Assembly (NCBI GenBank): GCA_903927615.1
Contig: CAIYNU010000094.1
Location: 1 to 64,000 of the forward strand
DNA from: an uncultured Rhodospirillales bacterium
Lineage (GTDB): Bacteria; Pseudomonadota; Alphaproteobacteria; Azospirillales; Azospirillaceae
Direction: 5' to 3'
Length of the DNA: 64,000 nt
Shown: one piece after another, positions 26,195 to 35,232 of the stretch
Numbering within the stretch: position 1 is the first letter of the stretch
Layout: each line of letters begins with the position of its first letter
Notes under the pieces: generated by a model
The model's input: the letters and a program-made list of their open reading frames with translations, nothing else
What the model was told of the DNA's origin: nothing
Databases searched by the model: none
Made by a program: the position numbers and the translations under genes

Positions 26195-26569
26195 ATGACG
26201 CGCGTGGTGACGCTGGTGATCATGCTGTTGGCGTTGAGCGGCCCGGGAACGGTTCTGGCCGACGACGCTCATCAATTCCTTCATAACGCCAATCCGGCGT
26301 CTCCCCTGTTCGAATGCGGTCAGAAGACCATGGGCCAGGTCGCCTGCCAGGCGGGGAACCGTTGCAAATGTAACTACTACGCCTTTGGCGACGCCATGCG
26401 CGGGTTGCCCCCCGGCTATCGCTGGGATTGCGGCCTGGAGCAGGGCAATTGCCTGGTCGACGTCCCGGCCCAAACCACCGGCAATTGGGGGAACGCGCCG
26501 CCGCCGGTGCAAGCGCCGCAGCCCCAAGCCATCGTTCCCTATGGCGGCAACACCGGCACCGGGCGATAG
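26195..26569 (+). CDS. Small exported Cys-rich protein, function unknown
   Basis: 124 residues; GAGGAGA at 7 bases before the ATG. A clear signal peptide (MTRVVTLVIMLLALSGPGTVLA) precedes DDAHQF. The mature part has six cysteines (FECGQK, VACQAGNRCKCNYY, WDCGLEQGNCL), which in the periplasm would give up to three disulfides. After this the tail is Pro/Gln/Gly-rich and disordered. No family is recognised. It stands alone between divergent thrB and the convergent flippase gene. Confidence 0.7.
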   Translation: MTRVVTLVIMLLALSGPGTVLADDAHQFLHNANPASPLFECGQKTMGQVACQAGNRCKCNYYAFGDAMRGLPPGYRWDCGLEQGNCLVDVPAQTTGNWGNAPPPVQAPQPQAIVPYGGNTGTGR

Positions 26570-26646
26570 GCCCCACGCTCGCCGCGAGCCGGGGCTCACC
26601 GACGGTCATGAGCGTTCAGAATACCCCGTCAGCCGTCCTGGAGGGG

Positions 26647-28038
26647 TCAAGGGACCCCTTCGGTCCGGCACGCCGCGACGGACAGACGGGACAGCACCGG
26701 CCATAACAGCGCGACGCAACCGGCGATCCACGAGAACGCCAGCGTCGCGGTGGCGCCGGGGACGCCATAGGCCTGACACAACACGACATTCAGCGGCAAC
26801 AGCACCACCCCTTGAACCAGGGTGACCCGAAGAGTGTACCAGTACAGCTCGAGGGCCAGCACCATCGGGCGGACCCAAAACAGCATGGTCAGGATGCCGC
26901 CCGCCGCCAGCAGAACCTGCAAGGTCAGGGTGGCGGGTTCATAAGCGGCACCGAACACCAGGACGATGGCCGGCCGGGCGATGACGATCCCGACCACCGT
27001 ACCCACCGCCACCAGCGGCAGCCAGGTCCGGCACAACAGCAGAACACGCTGGCGCACTTCAGCCATATTGCGCCGAACCACCAGTTCGCTGAAGTCCTGA
27101 TAAATCACCAGACCCAGCATCTCGCCCACCCGCAGCACCGCCGCAGCCAGACTCTTGCCCAGCCGGTAGCAGCCGACGTCCTCGGCGCTGCGGAAGAAGC
27201 CGAGCACCAGCGTGTCGGCTTCCTTAATCAGGGAGGAAAAAATACTCGAAAAGAAGGTTGCGCCCATGAACCCCCAAAAGGCGCCGATCTCCCGGCGGCG
27301 ACGCAGGACGCCGGCCCGAAACAAACCAATCGCGGTCAGGCGGTGACCCTCGGCCATCGCCCGGCCCAGGAAACCGCCGGTGATCCCGACCTGAGCCAAA
27401 CCGACCAGCAGCATCAGCCACGCCGCCGAGGTCAGCGTCAGGGTCCCGGTCAACCACAGGCCAGCCAGCCCGCCCGCCCGCAACAGCGGAAACCCGGCAT
27501 TGAGAGCGGCGATGGCGCGATAGCGCCCAAGGTCACGCGCCACGCTGAACCAGACCTGATCAAACACGCCGCACAACTGGGCACCGCCGATCAACAGGTA
27601 GAGCGGCACGGCCCCGGTACCGCCCGGTAACGCCGACGCCACCCACGGCACCGACGCCGCAATCACCAGCAGCGCCAGACTGCGCGTCACCATATCGGTA
27701 GCTAATGCCGAAGCCAGCAGCACCGCCAGCAACCCGCTGTCGCCCCGGTGGCGAAGGTCCACCAGATATCGGGTCACCGGTTCCGACGTGCGAAAAGTGC
27801 ATAGGGAATAGGCAACCAACACGTAGGCCTGCACCCCGCTCCACACCCCGAACGACGCCGGACCCAAGGTCCTGGCAAGAATCAGGGTTTGGAGCAGGGC
27901 GAGCCCCATCCCCGCGGCGCTGCCGCCGAACAAATAGACGCCATTGGCAAACAGACTGCGCAGAGACGAACTCACTGGCACCGACTTTCGCAGTTTGAAG
28001 GAGGGCTCGGTCAAAGCGCCACGGCTGTGCGCGCTCAT
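26647..28038 (-). CDS. Polysaccharide flippase (MOP superfamily, Wzx-like)
   Basis: 463 residues with twelve or more hydrophobic stretches, lying in the inner membrane. The N-terminal pattern (FGGSAAGMGLALLQTLILARTLGPASFG, GVQAYVLVAYSL) is that of polysaccharide transporters that flip undecaprenyl-linked repeat units. The following loops carry conserved Arg and Asp residues; RDLGRYRA and FLGRAMAEG resemble those in Wzx. No other glycan genes flank it, so the substrate is not fixed. A GTG ending at 27975 is an alternative start that trims an N-terminal Ser/Arg-rich extension. The stop lies near the stop of the preceding convergent gene. Confidence 0.8.
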   Translation of the reverse strand: MSAHSRGALTEPSFKLRKSVPVSSSLRSLFANGVYLFGGSAAGMGLALLQTLILARTLGPASFGVWSGVQAYVLVAYSLCTFRTSEPVTRYLVDLRHRGDSGLLAVLLASALATDMVTRSLALLVIAASVPWVASALPGGTGAVPLYLLIGGAQLCGVFDQVWFSVARDLGRYRAIAALNAGFPLLRAGGLAGLWLTGTLTLTSAAWLMLLVGLAQVGITGGFLGRAMAEGHRLTAIGLFRAGVLRRRREIGAFWGFMGATFFSSIFSSLIKEADTLVLGFFRSAEDVGCYRLGKSLAAAVLRVGEMLGLVIYQDFSELVVRRNMAEVRQRVLLLCRTWLPLVAVGTVVGIVIARPAIVLVFGAAYEPATLTLQVLLAAGGILTMLFWVRPMVLALELYWYTLRVTLVQGVVLLPLNVVLCQAYGVPGATATLAFSWIAGCVALLWPVLSRLSVAACRTEGVP

Positions 28039-28050
28039 AGTCGCTTAAGC

Positions 28051-28100
28051 GAACGGCCGCAAGCGCCGTGTCGCCGAGGGGGAACGGCCGCAAGCGCCGT
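28051..28100. repeat. Two copies of a 19-base REP-like repeat
   Basis: Identical 19-base copies (gaacggccgcaagcgccgt) lie at 28051-28069 and 28082-28100, with a 31-base period. Each can form a small hairpin (ACGGC...GCCGT). They lie 12 bases from the flippase start, on the leader of the divergent pair. Confidence 0.7.
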
Positions 28101-28351
28101 TTGGCGGCGGTCACCATGTTACCAGAATGTGGGCGCCTCGGTCCTCTGCCAAAAGGCGCCACTTGCCCAGGAATGAAGCATTTATCTGCTGCGGCGCAGC
28201 ATATCCCGAATGCCCCGATCGCGCCGACACGCCCCCGAGGCGACGGGCAACGCCGCGCATCCCCCGAGCCAGCCCCAGAATTAGGGCTTTAACCATGCCC
28301 GCCCCCCGCCTCTGGTATCGGGCGACAACGCATGGCAGTCCTGCCAGGCGA

Positions 28352-28367
28352 TGGCATGACCTATGCA
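28352..28367 (+). promoter_or_regulatory. Sigma-54-type promoter upstream of nifA
   Basis: tggcatgacctatgca has GG (28353-28354) and GC (28365-28366) separated by exactly 10 bases, in the TGGCA-N5-TGCA context of sigma-54 promoters. It lies about 140 bases before the nifA start. No TGT-N10-ACA activator site was found upstream, so control by an NtrC-like activator is as likely as NifA itself. Confidence 0.45.
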
Positions 28368-28506
28368 CTTTTCTTTTGCCGACGGCCACAACATCTCGTC
28401 CAGGGGAACGGGCTCGTGATGGATGCAGAGGCCTTTCGGGTTCGGCCGGCCGCGGGGGCGGTGTCCTGTCGGACCGGATCGTGTCGTCGTTGAGGAAAGT
28501 GGACCC

Positions 28507-30240
28507 ATGATCGGCAGCATTCCCACCAACAGCACCGCCATCTCCCTGGTCAGCCTTTACGAGATCAGCAAGATGCTGAGTTCGTCCCTGGACCTGGAAC
28601 GAACCCTCCTCGATATCCTGAATCTGCTGGCTTCCTACCTCCAGATGCGCCGCGGCACCATTGCGGTGAAGAAGGGAGAGGGTGGCGCGTTGACGGTGCT
28701 GGCCGCCGCCGGCATGGCGCCCGAGGCGGTCCGCAAGGGCGACGCCCGGCTGCCCCTGGCGGTGGCCCGCAGCACCCTGTCCTCGGGTATGCCTTACGTG
28801 GTGCAGGACGTGGCCAGCGAGCCGAGCCTGACCGACCATGTCGGCCTTCTGACCCTGGGCGAGGGCGAGCGGGTGTCACTGATTGCCGTACCGCTCAAGA
28901 GCGGCGGCAAGGCCTTCGGCGTGCTGATCGTGGATCGGGTGTGGGGCGCCGGCGCCTCGGTCAATTTTGAGGCCGATGTCCGGCTGCTGGTGATGGTCGC
29001 GAACCTGATCGGCCAAACCGTCGTGCTTCACCGCCACATCGCCGAGGACCGCCGTCTGCTGATGGATGAATCCTGTCGGCGACAGGATGCCGCGCGCAGC
29101 GCCGCGGGACCGGGCCCCGGCCGCCGGTGCCAGATGCAGGCCATGACCGGCAGCAGCCGGCCGATGCAGGCGCTTTATGCCGAAATCGATCAGGCGGCGC
29201 CGACACGGTCAACCGTGATGATCCGGGGCGAAAGCGGCACCGGGAAAGAATTGATCGCCCGCGCCGTCCACACCCTCAGCAAAGTCAAGGACGGTCCGTT
29301 CATTCGGGTCAACTGCGCCGCCCTGCCCGAAGGCCTGCTGGAAAGCGAGTTGTTCGGCCACGAGAAAGGGGCCTTCACCGGCGCCACCCAGGACCGCAAG
29401 GGCCGTTTCGAACTGGCTCACGGCGGTACCCTGTTCCTGGACGAGATCGGCGAAATATCCATGCCGTTCCAGGCCAAGCTGTTGCGGGTGCTTCAGGAGG
29501 GCGAGTTCGAGCGGGTCGGCGGCATGAAGACGGTTAAGGTCAAGGTCCGCCTGATCTGTGCCACCAACCGCAACCTCGAAGAGGCCGTGATCCAGGGCCG
29601 CTTCCGGGGCGACCTTTACTATCGGATCAACGTGGTGCCAATCTTCGTGCCGGCCCTCCGCGAACGCCGCGAAGACATCCCGATGCTGGCCGAAGCTTTT
29701 CTCGCCCGCTTCAACGAAGAAAACGAACGCCATTTGCGTTTCGCCTCCCGGGCCATGCACATTCTGACCACCTGTAAATTTCCCGGCAATGTCCGGGAAC
29801 TGGAAAATTGCGTCAATCGCGCCGCCACCATGACTCGCGGCGAAATCATCGAAGACATGGATATGGCCTGTCAGACCGGGGCCTGCCTGTCACGGGTGCT
29901 GTGGCTGCCGACCCCCACGACCACCGCCGCGACCGCCGCCACGACGATTGTCGACCCGCCCGTTGTCCCGTCGGAGCCGCGCCCCCCCGCCCGCCGCCTG
30001 ACGCCGCCGGCCGAGCCCGCGGACACGGACTCGGAGTTCGATGGCGACGGCGGCGACGACGACTTCGACGAACCCGACGACCTGCGGGCAACGCCGGAAC
30101 TGCCCCAACGCCAGCGTCTGATTCGCGCCATGGAAAAAGCCGGCTGGGTCCAGGCCAAGGCCGCCCGCCTGCTCGACCTCACCCCCCGGCAGTTGGGCTA
30201 TGCCCTGCGCAAGTATAATATCGAAATCAAGCGGCTCTAA
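28507..30240 (+). CDS. nifA: NifA, nitrogen-fixation sigma-54 activator
   Basis: 577 residues from the ATG at 28507 (GAGG upstream). It activates nif genes with sigma-54. An N-terminal GAF domain covers about 20-175. The AAA+ domain has Walker A GESGTGKE (241-248), GAFTGA (288-293) and the FLDEIGE Walker B. The interdomain region has four cysteines, C423, C435, C455 and C460, spaced C-X11-C-X19-C-X4-C, the signature of oxygen-sensitive NifA of alphaproteobacteria. A long Pro/Asp-rich linker follows (about 465-535), then the Fis-type HTH ([21 protein letters not shown]). No nif structural genes are in the window. It converges with the ggt gene. Confidence 0.95.
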   Translation: MIGSIPTNSTAISLVSLYEISKMLSSSLDLERTLLDILNLLASYLQMRRGTIAVKKGEGGALTVLAAAGMAPEAVRKGDARLPLAVARSTLSSGMPYVVQDVASEPSLTDHVGLLTLGEGERVSLIAVPLKSGGKAFGVLIVDRVWGAGASVNFEADVRLLVMVANLIGQTVVLHRHIAEDRRLLMDESCRRQDAARSAAGPGPGRRCQMQAMTGSSRPMQALYAEIDQAAPTRSTVMIRGESGTGKELIARAVHTLSKVKDGPFIRVNCAALPEGLLESELFGHEKGAFTGATQDRKGRFELAHGGTLFLDEIGEISMPFQAKLLRVLQEGEFERVGGMKTVKVKVRLICATNRNLEEAVIQGRFRGDLYYRINVVPIFVPALRERREDIPMLAEAFLARFNEENERHLRFASRAMHILTTCKFPGNVRELENCVNRAATMTRGEIIEDMDMACQTGACLSRVLWLPTPTTTAATAATTIVDPPVVPSEPRPPARRLTPPAEPADTDSEFDGDGGDDDFDEPDDLRATPELPQRQRLIRAMEKAGWVQAKAARLLDLTPRQLGYALRKYNIEIKRL

Positions 30241-30263
30241 GAGTCCTGACGTTAAGAACAGGG

Positions 30264-30278
30264 GGGGCCTTCGGCCCC
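30264..30278. terminator. GC-rich hairpin between nifA and ggt
   Basis: GGGGCC-TTC-GGCCCC between two convergent stops, 24 bases after nifA. It may serve both transcripts. No T-run follows on either side, so the call rests on position and stem. Confidence 0.4.
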
Positions 30279-30282
30279 GCCC

Positions 30283-32052
30283 TTACTCGCCAACCGCCAC
30301 GCCTTCGCGACGGGGATCGGCCCCCCCGGTCAGATGACCGTCGCCGATTTGAATCCCCTGCAAGCCGCTGGGCAGTTCCACCACGGCAACGGTGTGGCCG
30401 CGGGCTTCCAGGGCCGGCTTCAACGCCGCCACGCTGGTGCCCTGTTCCAACTCGGTCACGCCATTGCGATTGACGACATGGGGCAGGTTGATCGCGGCCT
30501 GGATATCAAGACCCCAATCAAGCACCCCCAACAGCGTCTCGGCCACATACTCGATGATCCGGGGGCCGCCGGGCGAACCCACCACCAGCACCGGCTGGCC
30601 GTTATCGTCCTTGACCACCGTCGGCGACATGGCCGAGCGCGGTCGTTTGCCCGGTTCGACCCGGTTGGCCACCGGCCGGCCGTTGACCTCCGGGCGGAAT
30701 GAAAAGTCCGTCAGTTCGTTGTTCAACAGAAAGCCATCGACCATCAGTCGCGACCCGAACTCGTCCTCGATGGACGTGGTCAGCGTCAGCATATTGCCGC
30801 CGCGATCGACGATCGAAATCTGGCTGGTGGAGGGGAACTCGTCGGCCTGACCCGGAGCCAGGTTCAGGGCGTCCCGCCACGGCGGATTGCCGGCGCGCAC
30901 CGGGGTCGGCAACGCTTGATCGGGATTGATCAGTTGGGCCCGAACCATCAGGTACAGAGTATCAATCAGACCCACCGCCGGAATCGCCCGGATGTCCGGA
31001 TCCGCCAGATAGACCTCGCGATCACTGTAGGCGAGTTTGCTCGCCTCGGCGAACAGATGAACCGCATCCAGCGACAGCGGCCGCAGGTGCGACAGGTCGA
31101 AATGGCCGAGCAGGCCCAAAATTTCGCCGACCGTGGTCCCCCCCGAAGCCGGCGGCGGGAAGCCGCAAACCTCGTAGGCCCGGTAAGCCTGACACAGCGG
31201 TTCCCGCTGCTTGGCCTGATAGCCCTTGAGGTCGCTCTCGTTCAGAGTCCCCGGATTGGCGGTGAAGTCGTGGACTTTGGCCACGATATCCTTGGCGATA
31301 GCGCCGGTGTAGAACACGTCGGCACCGCCGATCGCGATTTTGCGCAGTGTCTCGGCGTAGGCGGGATTCTTCAGCAGCGTCCCCGCCGCCAAGGGCTGGC
31401 CGTCAGCGGTGAAAAAGTACGCCCGGGCCACCGGATCCCGGTTCAGGCGCTCGCGGTCGGCGGCAATGGCGGCGGCCAACCGCGGCGACACGGCAAACCC
31501 TTGCTCGGCCAGGGTGATGGCCGGTTGCAGCAGCTTGGCCCAGGGCAATTTGCCGTACCGTTGATGCACCGTTTCCAGCAGCCGGAGCACCCCCGGCACC
31601 CCCACCGAACGGCCACCGATCACCGCGTCGTAGAACGTGACCGGCTGACCGGCGGCGTCCAGAAACAACCCGGGCGTGACCCCGGCCGGAGCGGTCTCCC
31701 GGCCGTCGAATGCCGTCAACTCGCTGGCGGTATGATCATAATGCAAGAGGAAGGCGCCGCCGCCAACCCCCGACGATTGCGGTTCCACCAGGCCCAGCAC
31801 CATCTGAACCGCCACCGCGGCATCCGCCGCAGTCCCGCCCAGGCGGATGATGTCGGCCCCGGCATTGGCCGCCAGCGGACTCCCCGCCGCCACCAGAAAG
31901 GACTTGGCCACCACCGCCGGCCGTCCCCCCGGTTCGGTTCCCGCCTCGAAGGCCTGGGCCACCGAGCCGCCGCCCGCCACCAGGACCCAAAACGCCCAAA
32001 CCCAAGACACCGGGCAGAGAACCCGGCGCGTAATACCAAGGGCAGCGATCAT
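30283..32052 (-). CDS. ggt: Gamma-glutamyltransferase (periplasmic)
   Basis: 589 residues from the ATG ending at 32052 (GAGG before it). It cleaves gamma-glutamyl bonds of glutathione and transfers the group. A signal peptide (CPVSWVWAFWVLVAGGGSVAQA) precedes a long alpha subunit; the conserved DGRETAPAG lies near residue 140. The autocleavage threonine is about residue 409 in TSQISIVDRGGN, matching TTHYSVVD in the E. coli enzyme. After it come NNELTDFSF and the GSPGGPRII motif. The mature protein is expected to split into two subunits of about 380 and 181 residues. It is convergent with nifA; its substrate role is glutathione recycling. Confidence 0.93.
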   Translation of the reverse strand: MIAALGITRRVLCPVSWVWAFWVLVAGGGSVAQAFEAGTEPGGRPAVVAKSFLVAAGSPLAANAGADIIRLGGTAADAAVAVQMVLGLVEPQSSGVGGGAFLLHYDHTASELTAFDGRETAPAGVTPGLFLDAAGQPVTFYDAVIGGRSVGVPGVLRLLETVHQRYGKLPWAKLLQPAITLAEQGFAVSPRLAAAIAADRERLNRDPVARAYFFTADGQPLAAGTLLKNPAYAETLRKIAIGGADVFYTGAIAKDIVAKVHDFTANPGTLNESDLKGYQAKQREPLCQAYRAYEVCGFPPPASGGTTVGEILGLLGHFDLSHLRPLSLDAVHLFAEASKLAYSDREVYLADPDIRAIPAVGLIDTLYLMVRAQLINPDQALPTPVRAGNPPWRDALNLAPGQADEFPSTSQISIVDRGGNMLTLTTSIEDEFGSRLMVDGFLLNNELTDFSFRPEVNGRPVANRVEPGKRPRSAMSPTVVKDDNGQPVLVVGSPGGPRIIEYVAETLLGVLDWGLDIQAAINLPHVVNRNGVTELEQGTSVAALKPALEARGHTVAVVELPSGLQGIQIGDGHLTGGADPRREGVAVGE

Positions 32053-32167
32053 GACCTCACTCCGGCAGTGGTGGGGGTAACGACGACAACGGCTGGCAGC
32101 CATCAGGTATGGCATCGGTATTGTTGCAAAGCAAGGATAAGAATCACCATCGAGGCCGACGGTGGTC

Positions 32168-33247
32168 CTAGCCCTTGAGCGACCGCCCCTTCAACTTGAA
32201 CACGAAGGTAATCACTTCGGCCACCGCACGATAATATTCCGCGGGAATTTCATGGTCGATCTCGACCGTGTCATATAAGGCCCGCGCCAGCGGCGGGTTT
32301 TGCACCAGGGGGACTTTATTCTCCTCGGCGATCTTGCGGATATTGGCGGCTATGAAATCAGCGCCCTTGGCCACCACCACCGGCGCCCGACTGCTGGCGG
32401 GGTCGTATTTCATGGCAACCGCAAAGTGAGTCGGGTTGGTCACCACCACATCGGCTTTGGGAACGGCCGCCATCATGCGCTCGCGGGCGCGTTGCATCCG
32501 CAGGCCACGGATCTTACCCTTGATCAGCGGATCGCCTTCGGTCTGCTTGTGCTCGTCCTTGACCTCTTTCTTGGTCATCCGCTGCTGTTTATGAAACGTA
32601 TAATGATTGTAAGCATAATCAACAATTGTGATCACCAGAACCACAATGATGATGGCAGTCATCATTTCGAAAGAAACATTTCTCACCTCGCCCAGCACAT
32701 TGACAAAGTCCATACCAATAAAATGTTCAAATCCCTGCACCATCGGCTTTAGCATAAAATAAACTACCAGGCCAATAGCCCCCAATTTTCCAAAGTTCTT
32801 ACCAAGTTCAATCACCTGTCGGTCGAGTTTAAACAAACGTTTCAGTCCGGCAATCGGATTCAGTTTATTAAAGTCGATCTTTAGCATCTTCCAGGTAAAT
32901 CGAAATCCGATCTGCAAGGTGGTAGCCAATATCCCCATCACCATCAGCAGTATTAATGGTAAGCCCGCGTAATAAATGATATCGATCATGGTTTCGGAAA
33001 GAACCATTCTAATTCCTTCCTGATCGGTCGGAATCTGATAACCCTCAGAAAGGAAATGAGAAAGCTCTCCCTTACTATTCCCCATAATTGGCGCCACAAA
33101 CCAACCAACAATGATTAATATGGCAATCATCGCCAGCAAATTATTAACCTCGCGGCTCATCGCGAACTGGCCCTCTTCGTGGGCCTTTTCTAGCTTTCGG
33201 CCGCTCGCCTCTTCGGTCTTTGATGATTCATCTTGATCTTCCGACAT
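32168..33247 (-). CDS. flhB: Flagellar export-switch protein FlhB
   Basis: 359 residues. Membrane component of the flagellar type III export gate. Four hydrophobic segments in the first two thirds are followed by the cytoplasmic domain with the autocleavage motif NPTHFAVAMKYD, which switches export from rod/hook to filament subunits. The N-terminus is the charged SKTEEASGRKLEKAHEEGQ found in this family. The transmembrane half (about 32590-33140) is much more AT-rich than flanking genes. It is the last gene of flgB-flgC-fliE-fliQ-fliR-flhB. Confidence 0.95.
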   Translation of the reverse strand: MSEDQDESSKTEEASGRKLEKAHEEGQFAMSREVNNLLAMIAILIIVGWFVAPIMGNSKGELSHFLSEGYQIPTDQEGIRMVLSETMIDIIYYAGLPLILLMVMGILATTLQIGFRFTWKMLKIDFNKLNPIAGLKRLFKLDRQVIELGKNFGKLGAIGLVVYFMLKPMVQGFEHFIGMDFVNVLGEVRNVSFEMMTAIIIVVLVITIVDYAYNHYTFHKQQRMTKKEVKDEHKQTEGDPLIKGKIRGLRMQRARERMMAAVPKADVVVTNPTHFAVAMKYDPASSRAPVVVAKGADFIAANIRKIAEENKVPLVQNPPLARALYDTVEIDHEIPAEYYRAVAEVITFVFKLKGRSLKG

Positions 33248-33357
33248 GCCGTGCTCCCGCCGGATTCCGGCCCGTCATCGTTCCCACCCTCGCGCCGGGC
33301 GAGCCACCAGCCCGTCCGTCCACGGTGTCATCCTGTCCGTCCAAGGGCGTGGCCCCG

Positions 33358-34128
33358 TCACCCCGGCGGCATGAAATCCATGACATTGGATTCAAAATGG
33401 CGCAGCCAGAATATCATCATCGCCCCCAAGGTGAGTGAAAACAACAGCAGGCCATAGGCGATCTGAGCCGACATGAACACCATAAATATCTGCATTTGCG
33501 GCGCCAACCGGGACATCACCCCCAAGGCCAGGGCGAACACCAAGCCGGTGGCGATGAAGGGCGCCGACATCTCGATCCCGATCGTAAAGCTTTCCGACAC
33601 CAGATGGGTCACGACCTGGGCAAGGTCCCCCACCGGTAGCGGAGCCCCCGGTGGAAACACCTCGTAACTGTGGATCACCCCCAATAGCAAGACATGATGC
33701 AAGTTTGTCACCAGGATCAGCAATAACGCCAGCCAGGATAGCATCGATCCCGGCAACGACCCTTGGGACGCCAAGGCCGGGTTGAACACGAAAGCGTTCG
33801 ACAGCCCGGTCTGCATGGCAATCAGCATGCCCGCCACTTCCAGAGCACTGAACATCAGGCGGGACAGCGACCCGATGAACACCCCGATAATGATCTCGCT
33901 CCCCAACAATAGGAAGAGCGCCAGCACATGCACCGGTTCGTGGGGCAACCGGTCCTGCAACACCGGGGTCACGATAATGCTGATGAACACCCCCAACAGC
34001 AGCCGCACCTGGACCGGTACGAACTGGTCGCCAAACACCGGCATCACCATGAACGCCGAGCCGATCCGGGTAAACACCAGCAGCCAGGCGAACAGATGGT
34101 CGGCAATGAGCGTCTGAAGGACGACCAC
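33358..34128 (-). CDS. fliR: Flagellar biosynthesis protein FliR
   Basis: 256 residues of almost continuous hydrophobic helices. FliR forms the core of the export gate with FliP and FliQ. The start ATG gives MVVLQTLIADHLFAWLLVFTRIGSAFMVMP, matching the N-terminus of FliR, and later parts include PVQVRLLLGVFISIIVTP, EIIIGVFIGSLSRLMFSALEVAGMLIAMQTGL. The gene follows fliQ with 3 bases between. Confidence 0.93.
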   Translation of the reverse strand: MVVLQTLIADHLFAWLLVFTRIGSAFMVMPVFGDQFVPVQVRLLLGVFISIIVTPVLQDRLPHEPVHVLALFLLLGSEIIIGVFIGSLSRLMFSALEVAGMLIAMQTGLSNAFVFNPALASQGSLPGSMLSWLALLLILVTNLHHVLLLGVIHSYEVFPPGAPLPVGDLAQVVTHLVSESFTIGIEMSAPFIATGLVFALALGVMSRLAPQMQIFMVFMSAQIAYGLLLFSLTLGAMMIFWLRHFESNVMDFMPPG

Positions 34129-34131
34129 GGG

Positions 34132-34404
34132 TCACGGCATGCCGATCGCAACGATGCGATCGGCAATATGTTGGGTGAACGTCACCAGATGCGAAACCAT
34201 GAACGGCGCCAGATAGATCGTCGCGGCAAACCCCAGCAGCATCTTGGGGACGAAGGTTAGGGTCTGTTCCTGAATCTGGGTCAAAGCCTGAAACAACGAA
34301 ATCACGATGCCGACCACCAACATAATCGTCAGGATCGGCCCGGAGATGAAGATCATGGCGAGGATCGCCTCGCGACAGACCTCGATGGCGTCGGTTTCAT
34401 TCAT
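34132..34404 (-). CDS. fliQ: Flagellar biosynthesis protein FliQ
   Basis: 90 residues with two transmembrane helices (AILAMIFISGPILTIMLVVGIVISLFQ, then PFMVSHLVTF region), an export gate subunit. The loop TQIQEQTLTFVPKMLLG between the helices is the FliQ signature. The gene sits in the usual place between fliE and fliR. Confidence 0.93.
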   Translation of the reverse strand: MNETDAIEVCREAILAMIFISGPILTIMLVVGIVISLFQALTQIQEQTLTFVPKMLLGFAATIYLAPFMVSHLVTFTQHIADRIVAIGMP

Positions 34405-34410
34405 GGCGTC

Positions 34411-34719
34411 TCAGATCGGCATGCGCAGGATTTCCTGATAGGCGCTGACCACTTTGTCCCGCACCGCCGTGACGGTCTGCAAAGTCATCTCGGCGTTGGT
34501 CACCGCCGAAACCACATCGGTCAGATCGGCCTTGCCCAGCGCGGCCTTGGCCGACATCTGCTCTCCGGTGTGCAGCGTATCGACGGTCGACTTGGCGGCC
34601 TGCTCGAGGATCGCTCCGAACGACGTCCCCGGCTCTTCCGCGGCCGGCAGTCCCGGCTGAAGCGCACGGGAGGCGGCGCTGGCATAGGCATTAAGGGCCG
34701 CACTGACATTGGCAACCAT
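34411..34719 (-). CDS. fliE: Flagellar hook-basal body protein FliE
   Basis: 102 residues. FliE joins the MS ring and the proximal rod. The C-terminal block is diagnostic: KAALGKADLTDVVSAVTNAEMTLQTVTAVRDKVVSAYQEILRMPI. The N-terminal part is Ala/Pro-rich. It ends 7 bases before fliQ begins. Confidence 0.9.
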   Translation of the reverse strand: MVANVSAALNAYASAASRALQPGLPAAEEPGTSFGAILEQAAKSTVDTLHTGEQMSAKAALGKADLTDVVSAVTNAEMTLQTVTAVRDKVVSAYQEILRMPI

Positions 34720-34784
34720 GACGGAAACTCCCGCGCGGCAAGGTCCGGCTGCGCAAACGGCATGACGACAACTGGGGCAGATTA

Positions 34785-35192
34785 CTACTGAAGCAGATTA
34801 ATCGTGTGGGACAGCATGGTCTTGGCGGTATCGATCAAACTGAGATTGGCGTCATAAGACCGTTGCGCCTCTTGAAGGTCCATGGTCTCGATGATGGAAT
34901 TAACGTTCGGCGACAGCACATAACCGTCACCGTCGGCAACCGGGTTGCCCGGCTCGTACCGACGTTGAAAATCGCTGCGGTCCACCCCGATGGCGGCAAC
35001 CCGCACCGTTTCCACGCCCAGGTGACGATCCAACGTGTTCTTGAAGGTGACGGTCTGGCGCCGGTAGGGCAGATCACCCGGAGTCACGGCGGTGGAATCG
35101 GCATTGGCCAGATTCTCTGCAATCACCTTGATCCGGGTTCCCTGGGCCTTCATGGCCGCGGCGGAAACCGACATTGCCTTGTTAATATCCAT
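34785..35192 (-). CDS. flgC: Flagellar proximal rod protein FlgC
   Basis: 135 residues. Proximal rod subunit. It has the rod/hook N-terminal helix (SAAAMKAQGTRIKVIAENLANADS) with the ANADS motif, and the family C-terminus (NVNSIIETMDLQEAQRSYDANLSLIDTAKTMLSHTINLLQ). It follows flgB by about 40 bases. Confidence 0.93.
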   Translation of the reverse strand: MDINKAMSVSAAAMKAQGTRIKVIAENLANADSTAVTPGDLPYRRQTVTFKNTLDRHLGVETVRVAAIGVDRSDFQRRYEPGNPVADGDGYVLSPNVNSIIETMDLQEAQRSYDANLSLIDTAKTMLSHTINLLQ

Positions 35193-35232
35193 GGACCACC
35201 TCCTGCCCGGCTGCCCGTTCCGAAGTCACCGA

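Larger units (their letters stand above)
28039..28506. other. Intergenic region upstream of nifA and the flippase gene
   Basis: About 470 bases between divergent genes. It contains a doubled 19-base repeat (28051-28100) close to the flippase start and a sigma-54-type promoter at 28352-28367. No protein-coding frame with normal composition was found. Confidence 0.5.

Noticed and set aside
28100-28352. NifA upstream activator site TGT-N10-ACA
   Set aside because: Both TGT triplets in this stretch lack ACA at the required distance.
30916-32178. Rightward frame of 420 codons opposite ggt
   Set aside because: Antisense shadow of the transferase gene in high-GC DNA.
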